Source: a bacterium (GTDB lineage: Bacteria > Planctomycetota > Planctomycetia > Isosphaerales > Isosphaeraceae). From it: a stretch of 64,000 bases of DNA. Below are positions 15,300 through 24,284 of the stretch, in pieces (the stretch's first letter is position 1; each line of letters opens with the position of its first letter). Position numbers and translations under genes: made by a program. The notes beneath the pieces were generated by a model, which saw only the letters and a program-made list of their open reading frames with translations, made no database searches and was not told the DNA's origin. The stretch covers positions 1-64,000 of the forward strand of contig WGMM01000012.1 of the NCBI GenBank assembly GCA_016125085.1, read 5' to 3'.

Positions 15300-18200
15300 C
15301 TATTTCCCCGCCGGGGCGTCGGTACGGGAGGCCGTCGGCTTGAGCGAACGCAGGCGTGCCTGTGCCTCGACCGCCGCCGCCTCTTTCGGAAATCGATCGA
15401 CGAGCCTTTCATAAAGATCGGCCGCATCCCGCTGCTGGTTGAGCCTCTCGTAAACTTTGGCCGCTTCCAGCAGCGCCGCCGCCTGCCAACTCGGCGCATC
15501 GTGCAGAATGTCCACCTTCAGAAATTCCCGCAGGGATTCACGGTAATTCTTCTGGTGGAAGAATGTTTCGCCACGCATGAACTGGGCCCGCGCAGCCAGT
15601 TCCGCCGGCCCGCCCGCGTCGATCGCCGCCTGATATGCCGCCCGGGCTTCGTCGAACCGGGCCTCGGCCTGATACGCCCGGCCGCTGGCATAGTTTGCCT
15701 CACCCTTAAACTCGGCTGAATCGTCGCCGAACTTTTCCTGCTTGAGCCGGTCGGTCAATTTCAGGATGTCTTCCCACTTTTTGGTCGAGATCATGGCCTG
15801 GAGCTGGCGCGTTCGTGCCGTGACGAGCCAGGCGGGCGGCTTCGAATCGCCTTGAGGCGGCTTGCGGAACAGCTCTTCCAGGATGGCGATCGCGTCGTCG
15901 GGCCGATCGGTCCGCATCGCGATCTCGGCCCGCCAGAACGCGGCTTCACCCGCCAGTACCGAAGCGGGGAATTCGGCGATCAGACGCTTCCAGAACGCTT
16001 CCGCCTCGGCCCATTTCCGTTGTTCCACGCCCGTGCGGCCGGCGCGATAGAGTGCGGCTTCACGCAGAGTGTCCGGCAGACCTTCAGGCCTGGTTTCACC
16101 CGCCAGATCGCCCAGAAGTTCGCCGACCTGATCATATTTTTTCGCGGACCAGGCCGATTCGGCCAGATTCACCCGGGCTTCGGCGGCCGTGGCCGATTTC
16201 GAGTAGTTTTCCAGCACGCGGCGGAAGACTTTGTCGGCTTCGTCCGCCTTGCCGGCATCGGCCAGGGCATAGGCCCAATCGGCCAGGATGCGTTCAGGGC
16301 GATTTTCGGCAGGAACGTCGCCTTCGGCCTGTGTCTCGAAATCCTTGCCGGCATATAGGGAATAATCGTCGGCCGCGGCTTCGAATTTGCCAGTCTTCGC
16401 CAGCAGTCGCGCTCGCATGAGTCTCGCTTTGCGAAGGGTGGCGTCGGATGCCGCGGCTTCGCCTGAAAGCAGCGTGTCGAGCCGTTTCAGGGCTTCTTCG
16501 TCGCGCCCGGAGGCCGCCAGCACACGGGCCGCCGAAAGCGAAGCCTGGCGGCCTGCGTCGGTCGCCCCGCCTGTGAGTTCGGCCGATTTGGCGAACGCGG
16601 CGGCTGATTCCTCAGTCTTGCCGGAAAGGGCCAGGGCATGGCCCAGCTCGGCGAAAGCCCGGGCCTTCAGGGCGTCGTCCGTCGCCAGATCGGCGGCCTG
16701 ACGCAACCACTGGGCGGCCTGTGTCGCTGTCTCCGGCTTGTTGGCGGCTTCTCCAAGGCGAATGAGCGTCGGCAATCGGGTGTCGCTTCCGGGGAACTGC
16801 TTTTCGAGCCGGGCGAGCGATTCTGCCGCTTCGGCCGGCTTGCCCGTTTCCCAGCAGGAAATGGCCAGCCAGGCCAGGGCGTGATCGGCCAGTCGCGGCG
16901 AATCCTGCTTCAGGTATTTGTTCAGCGATTCGACAGCTTCGGCGAACCGGCCGCCTTCGAAGTCGGACTGAGCCAGCAGCAGAAGCGGCTCCGAGGATGC
17001 CGACGGTGCCGGCGAAGCCGTCATCGCCCCCAGCACCTTGCGGGCCTTGTCGTTATCGCCGAGGGCCTTGTAGGCAAGTGCGAGCTGATACGATGCGGCG
17101 GCTTTGACGTCGGCTCGCTTCGTCGCTTCGACCAGCCGGGCCAGCTTTTCAGCTGCGGCGGCCGTGCGGTTTTCGTTCAGGTCGATCCTGGCCGAGAGCA
17201 GCCGGGCATCTTCAGCCAGTTGCGACTTGCTGTCGTCGGCCACAATCGGTGCGATCAACTTGGACGCAGCGGCGAATTCTCGGGCTTCGGCGGCGATTTC
17301 GGCGGCCCGCAGCCGGGCGTCGTCGGCCCAGGCGTCAGCGGGGAATTCCTGCACCAGACGTTCGTAAAGCTTGCGGGCATCGGCCTTCTGGCCGAGCATC
17401 GCCTGAGCCTCGGCAGCCTGATGCAGAAGCCCGGCCGAAGCGGGCTGACCGGCGACCTTGCGGAGCGTCGGCTCCAGTACGTCCAGGGCCTCACGGGGCT
17501 GTTTTTTCTCGAGCTTCATGGCCGCCAGCCGGGCGATGGCCTGAATCGATACTGCCGTGGGCGGGTCGACATCCAGAAACTTCGCCAGTGCGTTCGCGGC
17601 ATCGTCCTTACGCCCATTGGCGACGAGCAGATCCACCAGCCGGTAGCGGGCATCGGCCGTCATCGCACCAGCGGGCGACTGTTTTTCCAGCGAATCGACG
17701 GCTGCCGTGGCTTCATCCACGCGGTTCGCCGCGATCGCCTCAAGCGCGAGCTGGTGATCGGCCCGCTCAGACCAGTCCTTGCCGCCTTCGGCCTTCAGCC
17801 GGCGGAATTGCTCCAGGGCCTTGTCGTGCTGCTTCTGCAGCGAATAGGCCCGGCCCAGGCCGAAAATCGCACGCGTCGCCAGCCGCCCCTTGGGAAACTC
17901 GGCCAGAGACTTCGCGTAGCTGGCTTCGGCATCTCGAGGCTTTTCCTGCCGCAGGGCCAGGTCGCCGGCATAGACCAGGGCACTGTCTCGCTGCGGGTGG
18001 TCGGCCGGGGCTTCGTCCAGGTATTGCTTAAGGGCTTTGGCCCCCTTTTCGACATCGCCCAGGAGGTACGACGTTTCGCCGACGCGGAACCGGGCGGAGG
18101 CGACGTTGGGATTGTCCGGATCGATCAGCAGGAAGTCTTCGAACGCCTTGCGGGCCTCAGCGTACTGGCCCAGAAACAGCTTGCAGGTGGCCAGGGCATA

Positions 18201-18449
18201 GGTCGCGCCGGCGACTTCCGGGGCCGTGCTTTTCGCGTTGGCGTCCAGAAACTTGCGATATTCCTCGGCAGCCAGGTCGTATCGCCGCTGCTGAAACAGC
18301 CCGTTGGCGAATTTCAGATCCTCGGCCGGATTCTGGGCCGGCAGATCCCTTGCGGCCGTAAACACCAATACGACAGCCAGCAGACAGCCGCCGAGCCTGC
18401 CGGGGCCGGTTTCGGGCGGAATTGACCGAAGGATTCGAAAACGGTCCAT
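15300..18449 (-). CDS. Large exported TPR-repeat protein
   Basis: A 1049-residue protein with a signal peptide (GGCLLAVVLVFTAARDLPAQ) followed almost entirely by tetratricopeptide-like repeats. Recurrent helices such as YDLAAEEYRKFLDAN, YAEARKAFEDFLLIDPDNP and RFDEARAAYQAAIDAGG support about 20 or more TPR units. It is likely a periplasmic scaffold, similar in setting to YbgF/CpoB-like TPR proteins beside Tol/Exb genes. The ExbB-like gene follows 141 bases downstream on the same strand. The Met at 18449 (GGAG upstream) is preferred over one 14 codons earlier. The exact partner proteins are unknown. Confidence 0.88.
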   Translation of the reverse strand: MDRFRILRSIPPETGPGRLGGCLLAVVLVFTAARDLPAQNPAEDLKFANGLFQQRRYDLAAEEYRKFLDANAKSTAPEVAGATYALATCKLFLGQYAEARKAFEDFLLIDPDNPNVASARFRVGETSYLLGDVEKGAKALKQYLDEAPADHPQRDSALVYAGDLALRQEKPRDAEASYAKSLAEFPKGRLATRAIFGLGRAYSLQKQHDKALEQFRRLKAEGGKDWSERADHQLALEAIAANRVDEATAAVDSLEKQSPAGAMTADARYRLVDLLVANGRKDDAANALAKFLDVDPPTAVSIQAIARLAAMKLEKKQPREALDVLEPTLRKVAGQPASAGLLHQAAEAQAMLGQKADARKLYERLVQEFPADAWADDARLRAAEIAAEAREFAAASKLIAPIVADDSKSQLAEDARLLSARIDLNENRTAAAAEKLARLVEATKRADVKAAASYQLALAYKALGDNDKARKVLGAMTASPAPSASSEPLLLLAQSDFEGGRFAEAVESLNKYLKQDSPRLADHALAWLAISCWETGKPAEAAESLARLEKQFPGSDTRLPTLIRLGEAANKPETATQAAQWLRQAADLATDDALKARAFAELGHALALSGKTEESAAAFAKSAELTGGATDAGRQASLSAARVLAASGRDEEALKRLDTLLSGEAAASDATLRKARLMRARLLAKTGKFEAAADDYSLYAGKDFETQAEGDVPAENRPERILADWAYALADAGKADEADKVFRRVLENYSKSATAAEARVNLAESAWSAKKYDQVGELLGDLAGETRPEGLPDTLREAALYRAGRTGVEQRKWAEAEAFWKRLIAEFPASVLAGEAAFWRAEIAMRTDRPDDAIAILEELFRKPPQGDSKPPAWLVTARTRQLQAMISTKKWEDILKLTDRLKQEKFGDDSAEFKGEANYASGRAYQAEARFDEARAAYQAAIDAGGPAELAARAQFMRGETFFHQKNYRESLREFLKVDILHDAPSWQAAALLEAAKVYERLNQQRDAADLYERLVDRFPKEAAAVEAQARLRSLKPTASRTDAPAGK

Positions 18450-18606
18450 GTCTTGTGCCACTCCAGGTCGGTGTCGATTTCGATCGACCATTCTAATCCA
18501 TCGGCGACTTCACGCCATCCCGTTTACGGAAACGCTTCGGGATTCCGCTCCGGTTCGCGGGATGTGCCGGTCGAAGCGGTGTGCGAACCGGTCGCAGTGC
18601 AGCGGA

Positions 18607-19134
18607 TCAGGGTACGACGAGGTCGTTGGACTCCTCGGAAGCCCGGGCTTCGTCCGAGAGCATGAGGATCTGCCCCCCGCTGCGCAGCAGGCCGACGACG
18701 CCGTCATACTTCCATTCGCCGGCTTCCTCGAGAAATTGATACACCGGCCCCACCCGGTTCGTCGGGCAAAGCCAAACGGCGTCCCCTTCCCTCCAGGCCT
18801 GGAAGTTCTTGTGGATCGATCGCGGAAAGCCAACCACGCCCCCCTCCTCCGCCACCTGCAGCGGATGCACGCTCAGGTAACGTGCCGTGCACAGCGAACG
18901 CACGGCATTCAGATCCTGCGCGTTCACGGCAGCCGTAAGACGGGCGTAAGTTCTTACGGCCTTGCGGCTTTCACGAGTCGAAAGGGCAAAATAGACGAGC
19001 ACGGCCACGATCACGCTCACGATGCCCGCCGCGGCCCCCCAGCGAGCGAACTGGCCAGCCCAGAACGAAGTTGCGGTTGACGAGCTGCCGGTCGAAGCGG
19101 TCGAGGATGCGCTGCCTACGGGCTCAGGATTCAT
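18607..19134 (-). CDS. Membrane-anchored protein, possibly NTF2-like
   Basis: A 175-residue protein with a Ser/Thr-rich N-terminus, one membrane helix (GIVSVIVAVLVYFAL, about residues 37-52), and a C-terminal domain. The domain begins with a helix ARLTAAVNAQDLNAVRSLCT, a pattern common in NTF2/SnoaL-like folds, but this is only a resemblance. The start codon overlaps the stop of the creatininase gene by four bases (ATGA), so translation is coupled. The function is unknown. Confidence 0.7.
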   Translation of the reverse strand: MNPEPVGSASSTASTGSSSTATSFWAGQFARWGAAAGIVSVIVAVLVYFALSTRESRKAVRTYARLTAAVNAQDLNAVRSLCTARYLSVHPLQVAEEGGVVGFPRSIHKNFQAWREGDAVWLCPTNRVGPVYQFLEEAGEWKYDGVVGLLRSGGQILMLSDEARASEESNDLVVP

Positions 19135-19874
19135 CCGACAGGCAACTCCAGCACGCCGCCGCACACTTTCGTGACGGCCGCGATGGCGGCTTCGAGCATG
19201 CGCTGGCCTTTTTCGGCCGTGGCCTGAGCGGGATATCCGACCGCGCCGTGATCGGTCCGGCGGCCGAAATCGCGGGCCCAGAAGATCGACTTCACGGAAT
19301 CCGGTGTGAGATCCGGGTCGTCCACGATCTGGTCCGTCCGCACCAGTTCGGGCCGCAGGGCCAGCATCATCGAGGTTTCCAGCTCGCAGGCGTGGCCCAT
19401 CACCTTGCGCGGGCCGGTGCAGCAGGCGGCCAGCCCTTCTGCGGCCAGGTCCCAATAGGCGGCACCGGTGAGAACGGCGCCGGGGAACTCCTTGTCCAGC
19501 CGTCTCAGGGCCACCTGCAGCGGGTCGATATTGCCGCCATGGCCGTTCAGAAGCATCACCCGGCCGAAACCCTCGTGCAGCATCGGCCGCAGGATTTCCA
19601 TCAGCATCACTTCATAAGTGGGCAGCGTGGCCGTGAGCGTGCCGCCGAACGGCAGGTGGTGATCACTGGCCCCCAGCCACTGAGTCGGCAAAAGCAGGAC
19701 CTTATCCGGCAGGTTCTTTTCGACCCCTTCGGCCACGGCCGTGACGAGCACGGTGTCGGTGATCACGGGCAAGTGCCGCGAGTGCTGCTCCACAGCCGCG
19801 ATCGGCGCGATGACGAGCACGCCGGCCTTGTCGATCCGCCTGATCTCCGGCGCGGTCATTTCAGCGAACTTCAC
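19131..19874 (-). CDS. Creatininase-family amidohydrolase
   Basis: A 247-residue protein of the creatininase/FAPy-deformylase-like family. Metal and catalytic motifs are visible: PIAAVEQHSRHLPVITDT (Glu and two His), ASDHHLPFGGTLT and LLNGHGGN. Members hydrolyse small cyclic amides or formamides; the substrate here is unknown and nothing nearby suggests creatinine breakdown. GTG start with AAGGAG upstream. It lies 45 bases after mgtE and overlaps the next gene, so it belongs to the minus-strand operon. Confidence 0.9.
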   Translation of the reverse strand: MKFAEMTAPEIRRIDKAGVLVIAPIAAVEQHSRHLPVITDTVLVTAVAEGVEKNLPDKVLLLPTQWLGASDHHLPFGGTLTATLPTYEVMLMEILRPMLHEGFGRVMLLNGHGGNIDPLQVALRRLDKEFPGAVLTGAAYWDLAAEGLAACCTGPRKVMGHACELETSMMLALRPELVRTDQIVDDPDLTPDSVKSIFWARDFGRRTDHGAVGYPAQATAEKGQRMLEAAIAAVTKVCGGVLELPVG

Positions 19875-19919
19875 GGGGCGAACTCCTTGTGCGTTGATGT
19901 TTCGTCGTCGATGCCCCGG

Positions 19920-21296
19920 TCAATCCCGGAGAACCGACACCAGAATCAGGATGGCGATCGAGTAATAGATGAACAGGCCGGTGACGTCCACGAGCGTCGA
20001 AATCAGCGGGGCCGAGACCACGGCCGGGTCGATGCCCAGCTTCGTCGCCACCAGCGGCACCATGCTGCCTACGACGTTCGCCCACACGCAGATCCCCAGG
20101 ATCGTCAGGGAGATCACCAGGGCGAACCGGGGCGGCATGCCCAGCCCCAGCCAGGCGAACAGGAAGCCCAGAAAGCCCAGCAATATGCCAAGCAGCAGCC
20201 CGGTGAGCCATTCGCGTGCCAGCACCCGCAGGGCGTCGGAAAACTGCACTTCACCCAGGGCCAGAGCCCGAATGATCGTGCCGACCGCCTGCGAACCGGC
20301 GTTGCCACCGGTGCCGATCAAAAGGGGCACGAAAATGGCCAGGCTGGGAACGATCTTGTCGACCCATTCGAAGCTTTCCAGCACCCAGCCCGTCAGCGTG
20401 CCCGACAGGAACAGGGGCAAGAGCCAGGTCAGACGCCGCCGCACCGATGATCCGATCCCCGTGCGCCAATAGTCGGAATCGACCTGATCCGCCCCCTGCG
20501 CGCCCACGCCGCCGAAGGCCAGCAGCGTTTCGCCGGCCTCCTGCCGCAGGATGTCCATGGCGTCGTCATGGGTCACGATGCCCACCATGTGGTCGCCGTC
20601 GTCCACGATCGGCAGGGCGTAAAGGTCGTAACGTTCGATTTTTCGGGCGACGTCTTCCTGATCCTCGTCCACCCGGCCCAGGATGATGTCCCGGTTCATG
20701 ATCTCTTCGATCCGGGCCGCCGGCCGGGCCAGGATCATCTGCTTCAGTGACACCACGCCCAGCACCTTGCGGTGCGGGTCGATGACATAGGCGTAGTCGA
20801 TCGTTTCCTTGTCCGGAGCTTCCTGACGCAGCCGGGCGATCGCCTCACGCACCGTGATGTGCGGCGGCAGGGCGGCATAGTCGGTCGTCATCACCGCGCC
20901 GGCAGTGCCTGGTTCGTACGAAAGCAGCCTGCGAATGTCCTCTCGCTCAGCCTGGGCCAGGCCGCGGAGGATCTGATCCACCTGCTCCTCTTCGAGCTGA
21001 TAAGCCAGCCGCGCGCGGTCGTCGTGCGGCATCCACTGCAGCACGCTGGCCATCATCACCGTCGGCAGCGTTTCGGCCAGGTGCACCTGGTTGTCCAGGT
21101 CGAGATAGCTGAAAACTTCGCCCCGAAGCTGCGGCTCGATCTGCTCGAGAATCGCCCGCTGCTCGGCCGGTTCGAAGTCTTCCATCATCTCCGCAATGCG
21201 GGGCGCGCTATATTCGGCGAAGAACTCCGCCAGGGCATCGGCCTGGCCGTCCCGGATGATCTCTCGCAGATCCGGAATCAGGAGTGGATTTCGCAC
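19920..21296 (-). CDS. mgtE: Magnesium transporter MgtE
   Basis: MgtE is a Mg2+-gated Mg2+ channel of the cytoplasmic membrane. At 458 residues it has the usual length and order: an N-terminal superhelical domain (about 1-130; FAEYSAPRIAEMMEDFEPAEQ), two CBS domains (about 135-255; TVREAIARLRQEAPD and ALPIVDDGDHMVGIVTHDD), a plug helix, and five membrane helices. The pore segment includes GTGGNAGSQAVGTIIRAL, a signature of the family. GTG start at 21296 with GGAGAGG upstream. It follows serS by 77 bases on the same strand. Confidence 0.96.
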   Translation of the reverse strand: MRNPLLIPDLREIIRDGQADALAEFFAEYSAPRIAEMMEDFEPAEQRAILEQIEPQLRGEVFSYLDLDNQVHLAETLPTVMMASVLQWMPHDDRARLAYQLEEEQVDQILRGLAQAEREDIRRLLSYEPGTAGAVMTTDYAALPPHITVREAIARLRQEAPDKETIDYAYVIDPHRKVLGVVSLKQMILARPAARIEEIMNRDIILGRVDEDQEDVARKIERYDLYALPIVDDGDHMVGIVTHDDAMDILRQEAGETLLAFGGVGAQGADQVDSDYWRTGIGSSVRRRLTWLLPLFLSGTLTGWVLESFEWVDKIVPSLAIFVPLLIGTGGNAGSQAVGTIIRALALGEVQFSDALRVLAREWLTGLLLGILLGFLGFLFAWLGLGMPPRFALVISLTILGICVWANVVGSMVPLVATKLGIDPAVVSAPLISTLVDVTGLFIYYSIAILILVSVLRD

Positions 21297-21373
21297 CAGC
21301 GGCCTCTCCCCGTCGCGCGACAGCCAACGAAATGGTCAACGACGCCGGCCGAAACCGGCACTCGCCGCCCGCC

Positions 21374-22666
21374 TTATTTCTTGCCCAGAATCGTTTTGCC
21401 CAGGAACGGCACCAGCACGGGCGGCACGTCGACGAAGCCGTCCTCACGCTGATAATTCTCGAGGATCGCGATGATCGCCCGCGAAATCGCCACCGCCGTG
21501 CCATTGAGCGTATGCACGAACTTCGTGCCCTTCTGCCCCTCGGCCTTGTAGCGAATGTTCAGCCGCCGGGCCTGATAGTCGGAACAATCCGACGTGCTCG
21601 TCACTTCCCCGAACCCGCCGCCCGCGAAAAACGCCGGCATCCAGGCCTCAAGGTCGAACTTGCGATAAGCCGGCCCGCCCAGATCACCCGTGCAGGTGTC
21701 GATCACCCGGTACGGAATTCCCAGCTCCTGGAAGATCTCCTCTTCCAGCCGCAGGAAGTCCAGGTGAATCGCCCCCGAATCCTCGGGCTTGCAGAAGGCG
21801 AACATCTCCACCTTCGTGAACTGGTGCACCCGATACAGCCCCCGGCTGGCACGCCCCGCGGCACCCGCCTCGGTGCGGAAGCAGTGGGAAAGGCCCACAT
21901 ACTTCTTCGGCATCTCCGTCTCTTCCAGCACGGTGTCGGCCAGCATGCCGCCCAGCGTGATCTCGGCCGTGCCGACCAGGCACAGGTCCGTCTGATCGAC
22001 GGAATAGACCTGCGTCTCACTGCCCCGGGGGTTGAAGCCGATGCCTTCGAGAATCTGAATCCGCGCCAGGTCGGGCGTGATCACGGGCGTAAAGCCCGCC
22101 CCCGCCAGCTTTTTCATGGTGTACTGCTGCAGGGCAAGGTCGAGCAGCACGGCGTCGTTCTTCAGATAATAGAAGCCGCTGCCGGTGACCTTGCCGCCTG
22201 CCTCGAAGTCGATCATGTCGAGGTCGCGGCCGATTTCCAGGTGGTCGCGCGGCGTCCAGTCGAACTTGCGCGGCGTGCCCACGATGCGCAGCTCGCGGTT
22301 GGCGTCGTCGCCGGAACCCACCGGAGCGTCCGGGTGGGTCATGTTCGGAATGCGGCCGAGGCGGTCCTTCAGCTCGATTTCCAGGGCCCGCAGAGTCGCT
22401 TCCTTATCGCCTGAGGCGGTCTTGAGCGCCTTGCCTTCGGCCACCAGTTCGGCCCGCTTGCCGGCGTCCTTTTCCTTGCCGGTCGCCTGGGCGACTTCGT
22501 TGGCCCGGCGCCGCAGTTCCTCGACTTCCTTGAGGATCAGCCGATACTCGCCGTCCAGCCGCACGACATGTTCGACTTCCTCGAGAATCTCGGGAGAAAC
22601 GTGCCGGTCGCGGCAGTTCTGTTTGACCAGTTCGACATTCGCCAGAACGTACTTCAGGTCGAGCAT
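21374..22666 (-). CDS. serS: Serine--tRNA ligase
   Basis: SerRS charges tRNA-Ser (and tRNA-Sec where present) with serine. The 430-residue protein has the N-terminal coiled-coil arm (about 30-105), then the class II catalytic core with motif 2 in FRTEAGAAGRASRGLYRVHQF and a motif 3 region in VHTLNGTAVAISRAIIAILE. Length and order are normal. It is the promoter-proximal gene of the minus-strand series. A tRNA-Ser(GGA) gene is encoded elsewhere in the window (47 kb). Confidence 0.97.
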   Translation of the reverse strand: MLDLKYVLANVELVKQNCRDRHVSPEILEEVEHVVRLDGEYRLILKEVEELRRRANEVAQATGKEKDAGKRAELVAEGKALKTASGDKEATLRALEIELKDRLGRIPNMTHPDAPVGSGDDANRELRIVGTPRKFDWTPRDHLEIGRDLDMIDFEAGGKVTGSGFYYLKNDAVLLDLALQQYTMKKLAGAGFTPVITPDLARIQILEGIGFNPRGSETQVYSVDQTDLCLVGTAEITLGGMLADTVLEETEMPKKYVGLSHCFRTEAGAAGRASRGLYRVHQFTKVEMFAFCKPEDSGAIHLDFLRLEEEIFQELGIPYRVIDTCTGDLGGPAYRKFDLEAWMPAFFAGGGFGEVTSTSDCSDYQARRLNIRYKAEGQKGTKFVHTLNGTAVAISRAIIAILENYQREDGFVDVPPVLVPFLGKTILGKK

Positions 22667-22867
22667 TTTCGTTCGCTTTCGCAGTGTTTCGTGTCATTCC
22701 CTGCTCAAGATACACGACGATCCCTCGTCTGTCCGCCTACGATGCGACAGCCGAATCCGCGTGTTCTCACGACTTGCCCCCGATTCTAGCAAATCGAAGG
22801 CCGTTCGTCAGGCTTTCATCGAAAAACAGTGATCCGATGAAAGGCGAATGCCACGACACCGTTCCCA

Positions 22868-22898
22868 TCGAGCCGTGGACGTGAGTCCACGGATGCGA
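22868..22898. repeat. CCGTGGAC-N-GTCCACGG palindrome, left copy
   Basis: A 31-base element with core CCGTGGACGTGAGTCCACGG. It is the reverse complement of the element at 23013-23043 with one mismatch. The two therefore form an inverted pair about 115 bases apart, and each is also palindromic in itself. Confidence 0.85.
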
Positions 22899-23012
22899 AC
22901 GACCAGTCGACGAGTCGATCAAAAGAATCCGAATTCGTCGACTTTTCCGGTAGTGCCGTTCTTGTGGCATATAAGGACGATGTATCCGGATACTCACCAA
23001 TTCGCTCTCGAA

Positions 23013-23043
23013 TCGCATCCGTGGACTTACGTCCACGGCTCGA
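23013..23043. repeat. CCGTGGAC-N-GTCCACGG palindrome, right copy
   Basis: Core CCGTGGACTTACGTCCACGG. Opposite orientation to the copy at 22868-22898, one mismatch over 31 bases including flanks outside the palindrome (TCGCAT...GGCTCGA). The shared flanks show that the unit is larger than the palindrome itself. Confidence 0.85.
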
Positions 23044-23281
23044 CTTGCGATTGCGTGGCAATCCTTCGTAAACGTAAAAGATCGAAGGCTCATCAACCGT
23101 GGAAAAACAGAGAGCCCAATCTCTCATTGAGTGATGGTGGCATGGAGCCAACCCAAAATCATCTGAATGTGGTGAAGGCCCTGAATCGGTTATCATCAGG
23201 AATGTTACGGCTTTGCACCGGTTCGACGTGTGTGACCTGGACGGTCTTCGGATTCCGGCTTTTCCAGAAAGAGCAAAAGAC

Positions 23282-23917
23282 ATGTTAAGACTCCCCGAAA
23301 ATGACCAGAAAGCCCGGGACTGGATCGCCGAGAATTTCAGTATTTGCTCACACGAGCATATCCTTTCGAAGAAACTCTGGACGCGTTTCTCGTCACATCA
23401 TGGACCAGTTTACGCGCTCAAGCTGAGCATCATTGATTTAAGCCAGCTGAATTCTTATATGCATACCTGGAGCCCGGAAGGGGATACGGCAACGATCAAG
23501 GACTATCCCGTCGAGGAATGGCCACAGACGATTCTGGATAATTTCGTATTCGATTATCTCAAAACGAGCGACGATGCGGTCGTCGTCTGCGAAAATGCCA
23601 ATGCGACGAGGAAAATGTACGATAACTGGCAATGGGGAAAGCTACCGCCCTATTGGTGCTACGGTGAAAATGAGGTTTACCACATTCTGACGCCAGCCGA
23701 TATTGGGAGCGATACGTTCAAAAAGACGATCCGAAAGGCTTTCGTGAATTGGGGCGTCGGTGTTTGCACGTTATGCAAAATCATTCCTGAAAAGTTCATC
23801 GTTGACGATTCGTTTTTCGATGAGATCGTCAGAAACACCTGCCATATCTTTCTCCCGGCATTCGATGGCGACGGGTTCCTGATCTGGACTCCGCAACCGG
23901 TTTCGAATTCAATTTGA
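23282..23917 (+). CDS. Hypothetical protein, orphan
   Basis: A 211-residue soluble protein without a recognised domain. It has several aromatic-rich and cysteine-bearing blocks (NWQWGKLPPYWCYGENEVYHI, shown here in part; VGVCTLCKII). Base use is less GC-rich than in the housekeeping genes, suggesting accessory origin. The ATG at 23282 follows GAAAGAGCAAAAGAC; a longer frame from 23213 is possible. It stands alone between two repeat-bearing gaps. Confidence 0.55.
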   Translation: MLRLPENDQKARDWIAENFSICSHEHILSKKLWTRFSSHHGPVYALKLSIIDLSQLNSYMHTWSPEGDTATIKDYPVEEWPQTILDNFVFDYLKTSDDAVVVCENANATRKMYDNWQWGKLPPYWCYGENEVYHILTPADIGSDTFKKTIRKAFVNWGVGVCTLCKIIPEKFIVDDSFFDEIVRNTCHIFLPAFDGDGFLIWTPQPVSNSI

Positions 23918-24284
23918 ATGTCGTTTTTCCGGCTGCGATTTTGCAGCCTCGTTTTTCGATTGCATGAGAACGACCGACACCAAGCACCCGCAACACAATG
24001 CTGCCGAAAATGGTGGGCTGAAGCCCACCCTACCTCCACCATTCCGCGCTGATACAAAGTAGGGCGGGCTTCAGCCCGCCACGAACGACCGACCCAAACC
24101 CGCAAGCAATTTCGACCTTCCATACGCCGAAGCCACTTCACAAGAAACCGTTGGTTCAAGCCCCCTGCTACCACGACCAAGACTAAATGACAATGCGAAA
24201 ATAATCCGTCGAAATATCGACTCGATTTCTTCACCTCAAGTCAAAACCTGTTACGATCCAGTCTCTGAAAATGGAGATTCGACG
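23918..24284. other. Intergenic region with two opposing palindromes
   Basis: About 365 bases between two plus-strand orphan genes. It holds the palindromes at 24012-24033 and 24059-24083; otherwise I see nothing except the ribosome-binding site GGAGATTC of the next gene. Confidence 0.5.
24012..24083. repeat. Two GGGCTGAAGCCC-family palindromes in opposite orientation
   Basis: GGTGGGCTGAAGCCCACCC (24012-24030) and GGGCGGGCTTCAGCCCGCC (24062-24080). They belong to the family at 12577/12638: both keep the CCCTAC-like tail after one arm and point towards each other, 28 bases apart. The first has compensatory changes (GGTGGG/CCCACC), so the stem is kept although the sequence differs. Confidence 0.85.

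Larger units (their letters stand above)
22667..23281. other. Long intergenic region with an inverted pair of palindromes
   Basis: About 615 bases upstream of serS and of the plus-strand orphan at 23282. It has lower GC than the genes around it. Three frames of 109-155 codons cross it but are built partly on the palindromes and have no domain-like sequence, so I call no gene. It should contain the serS promoter. Confidence 0.5.

Noticed and set aside
22816-23288. Frames of 109-155 codons on both strands upstream of serS.
   Set aside because: They include the palindromic repeats, have poor composition and overlap each other; no homologous-looking motif.
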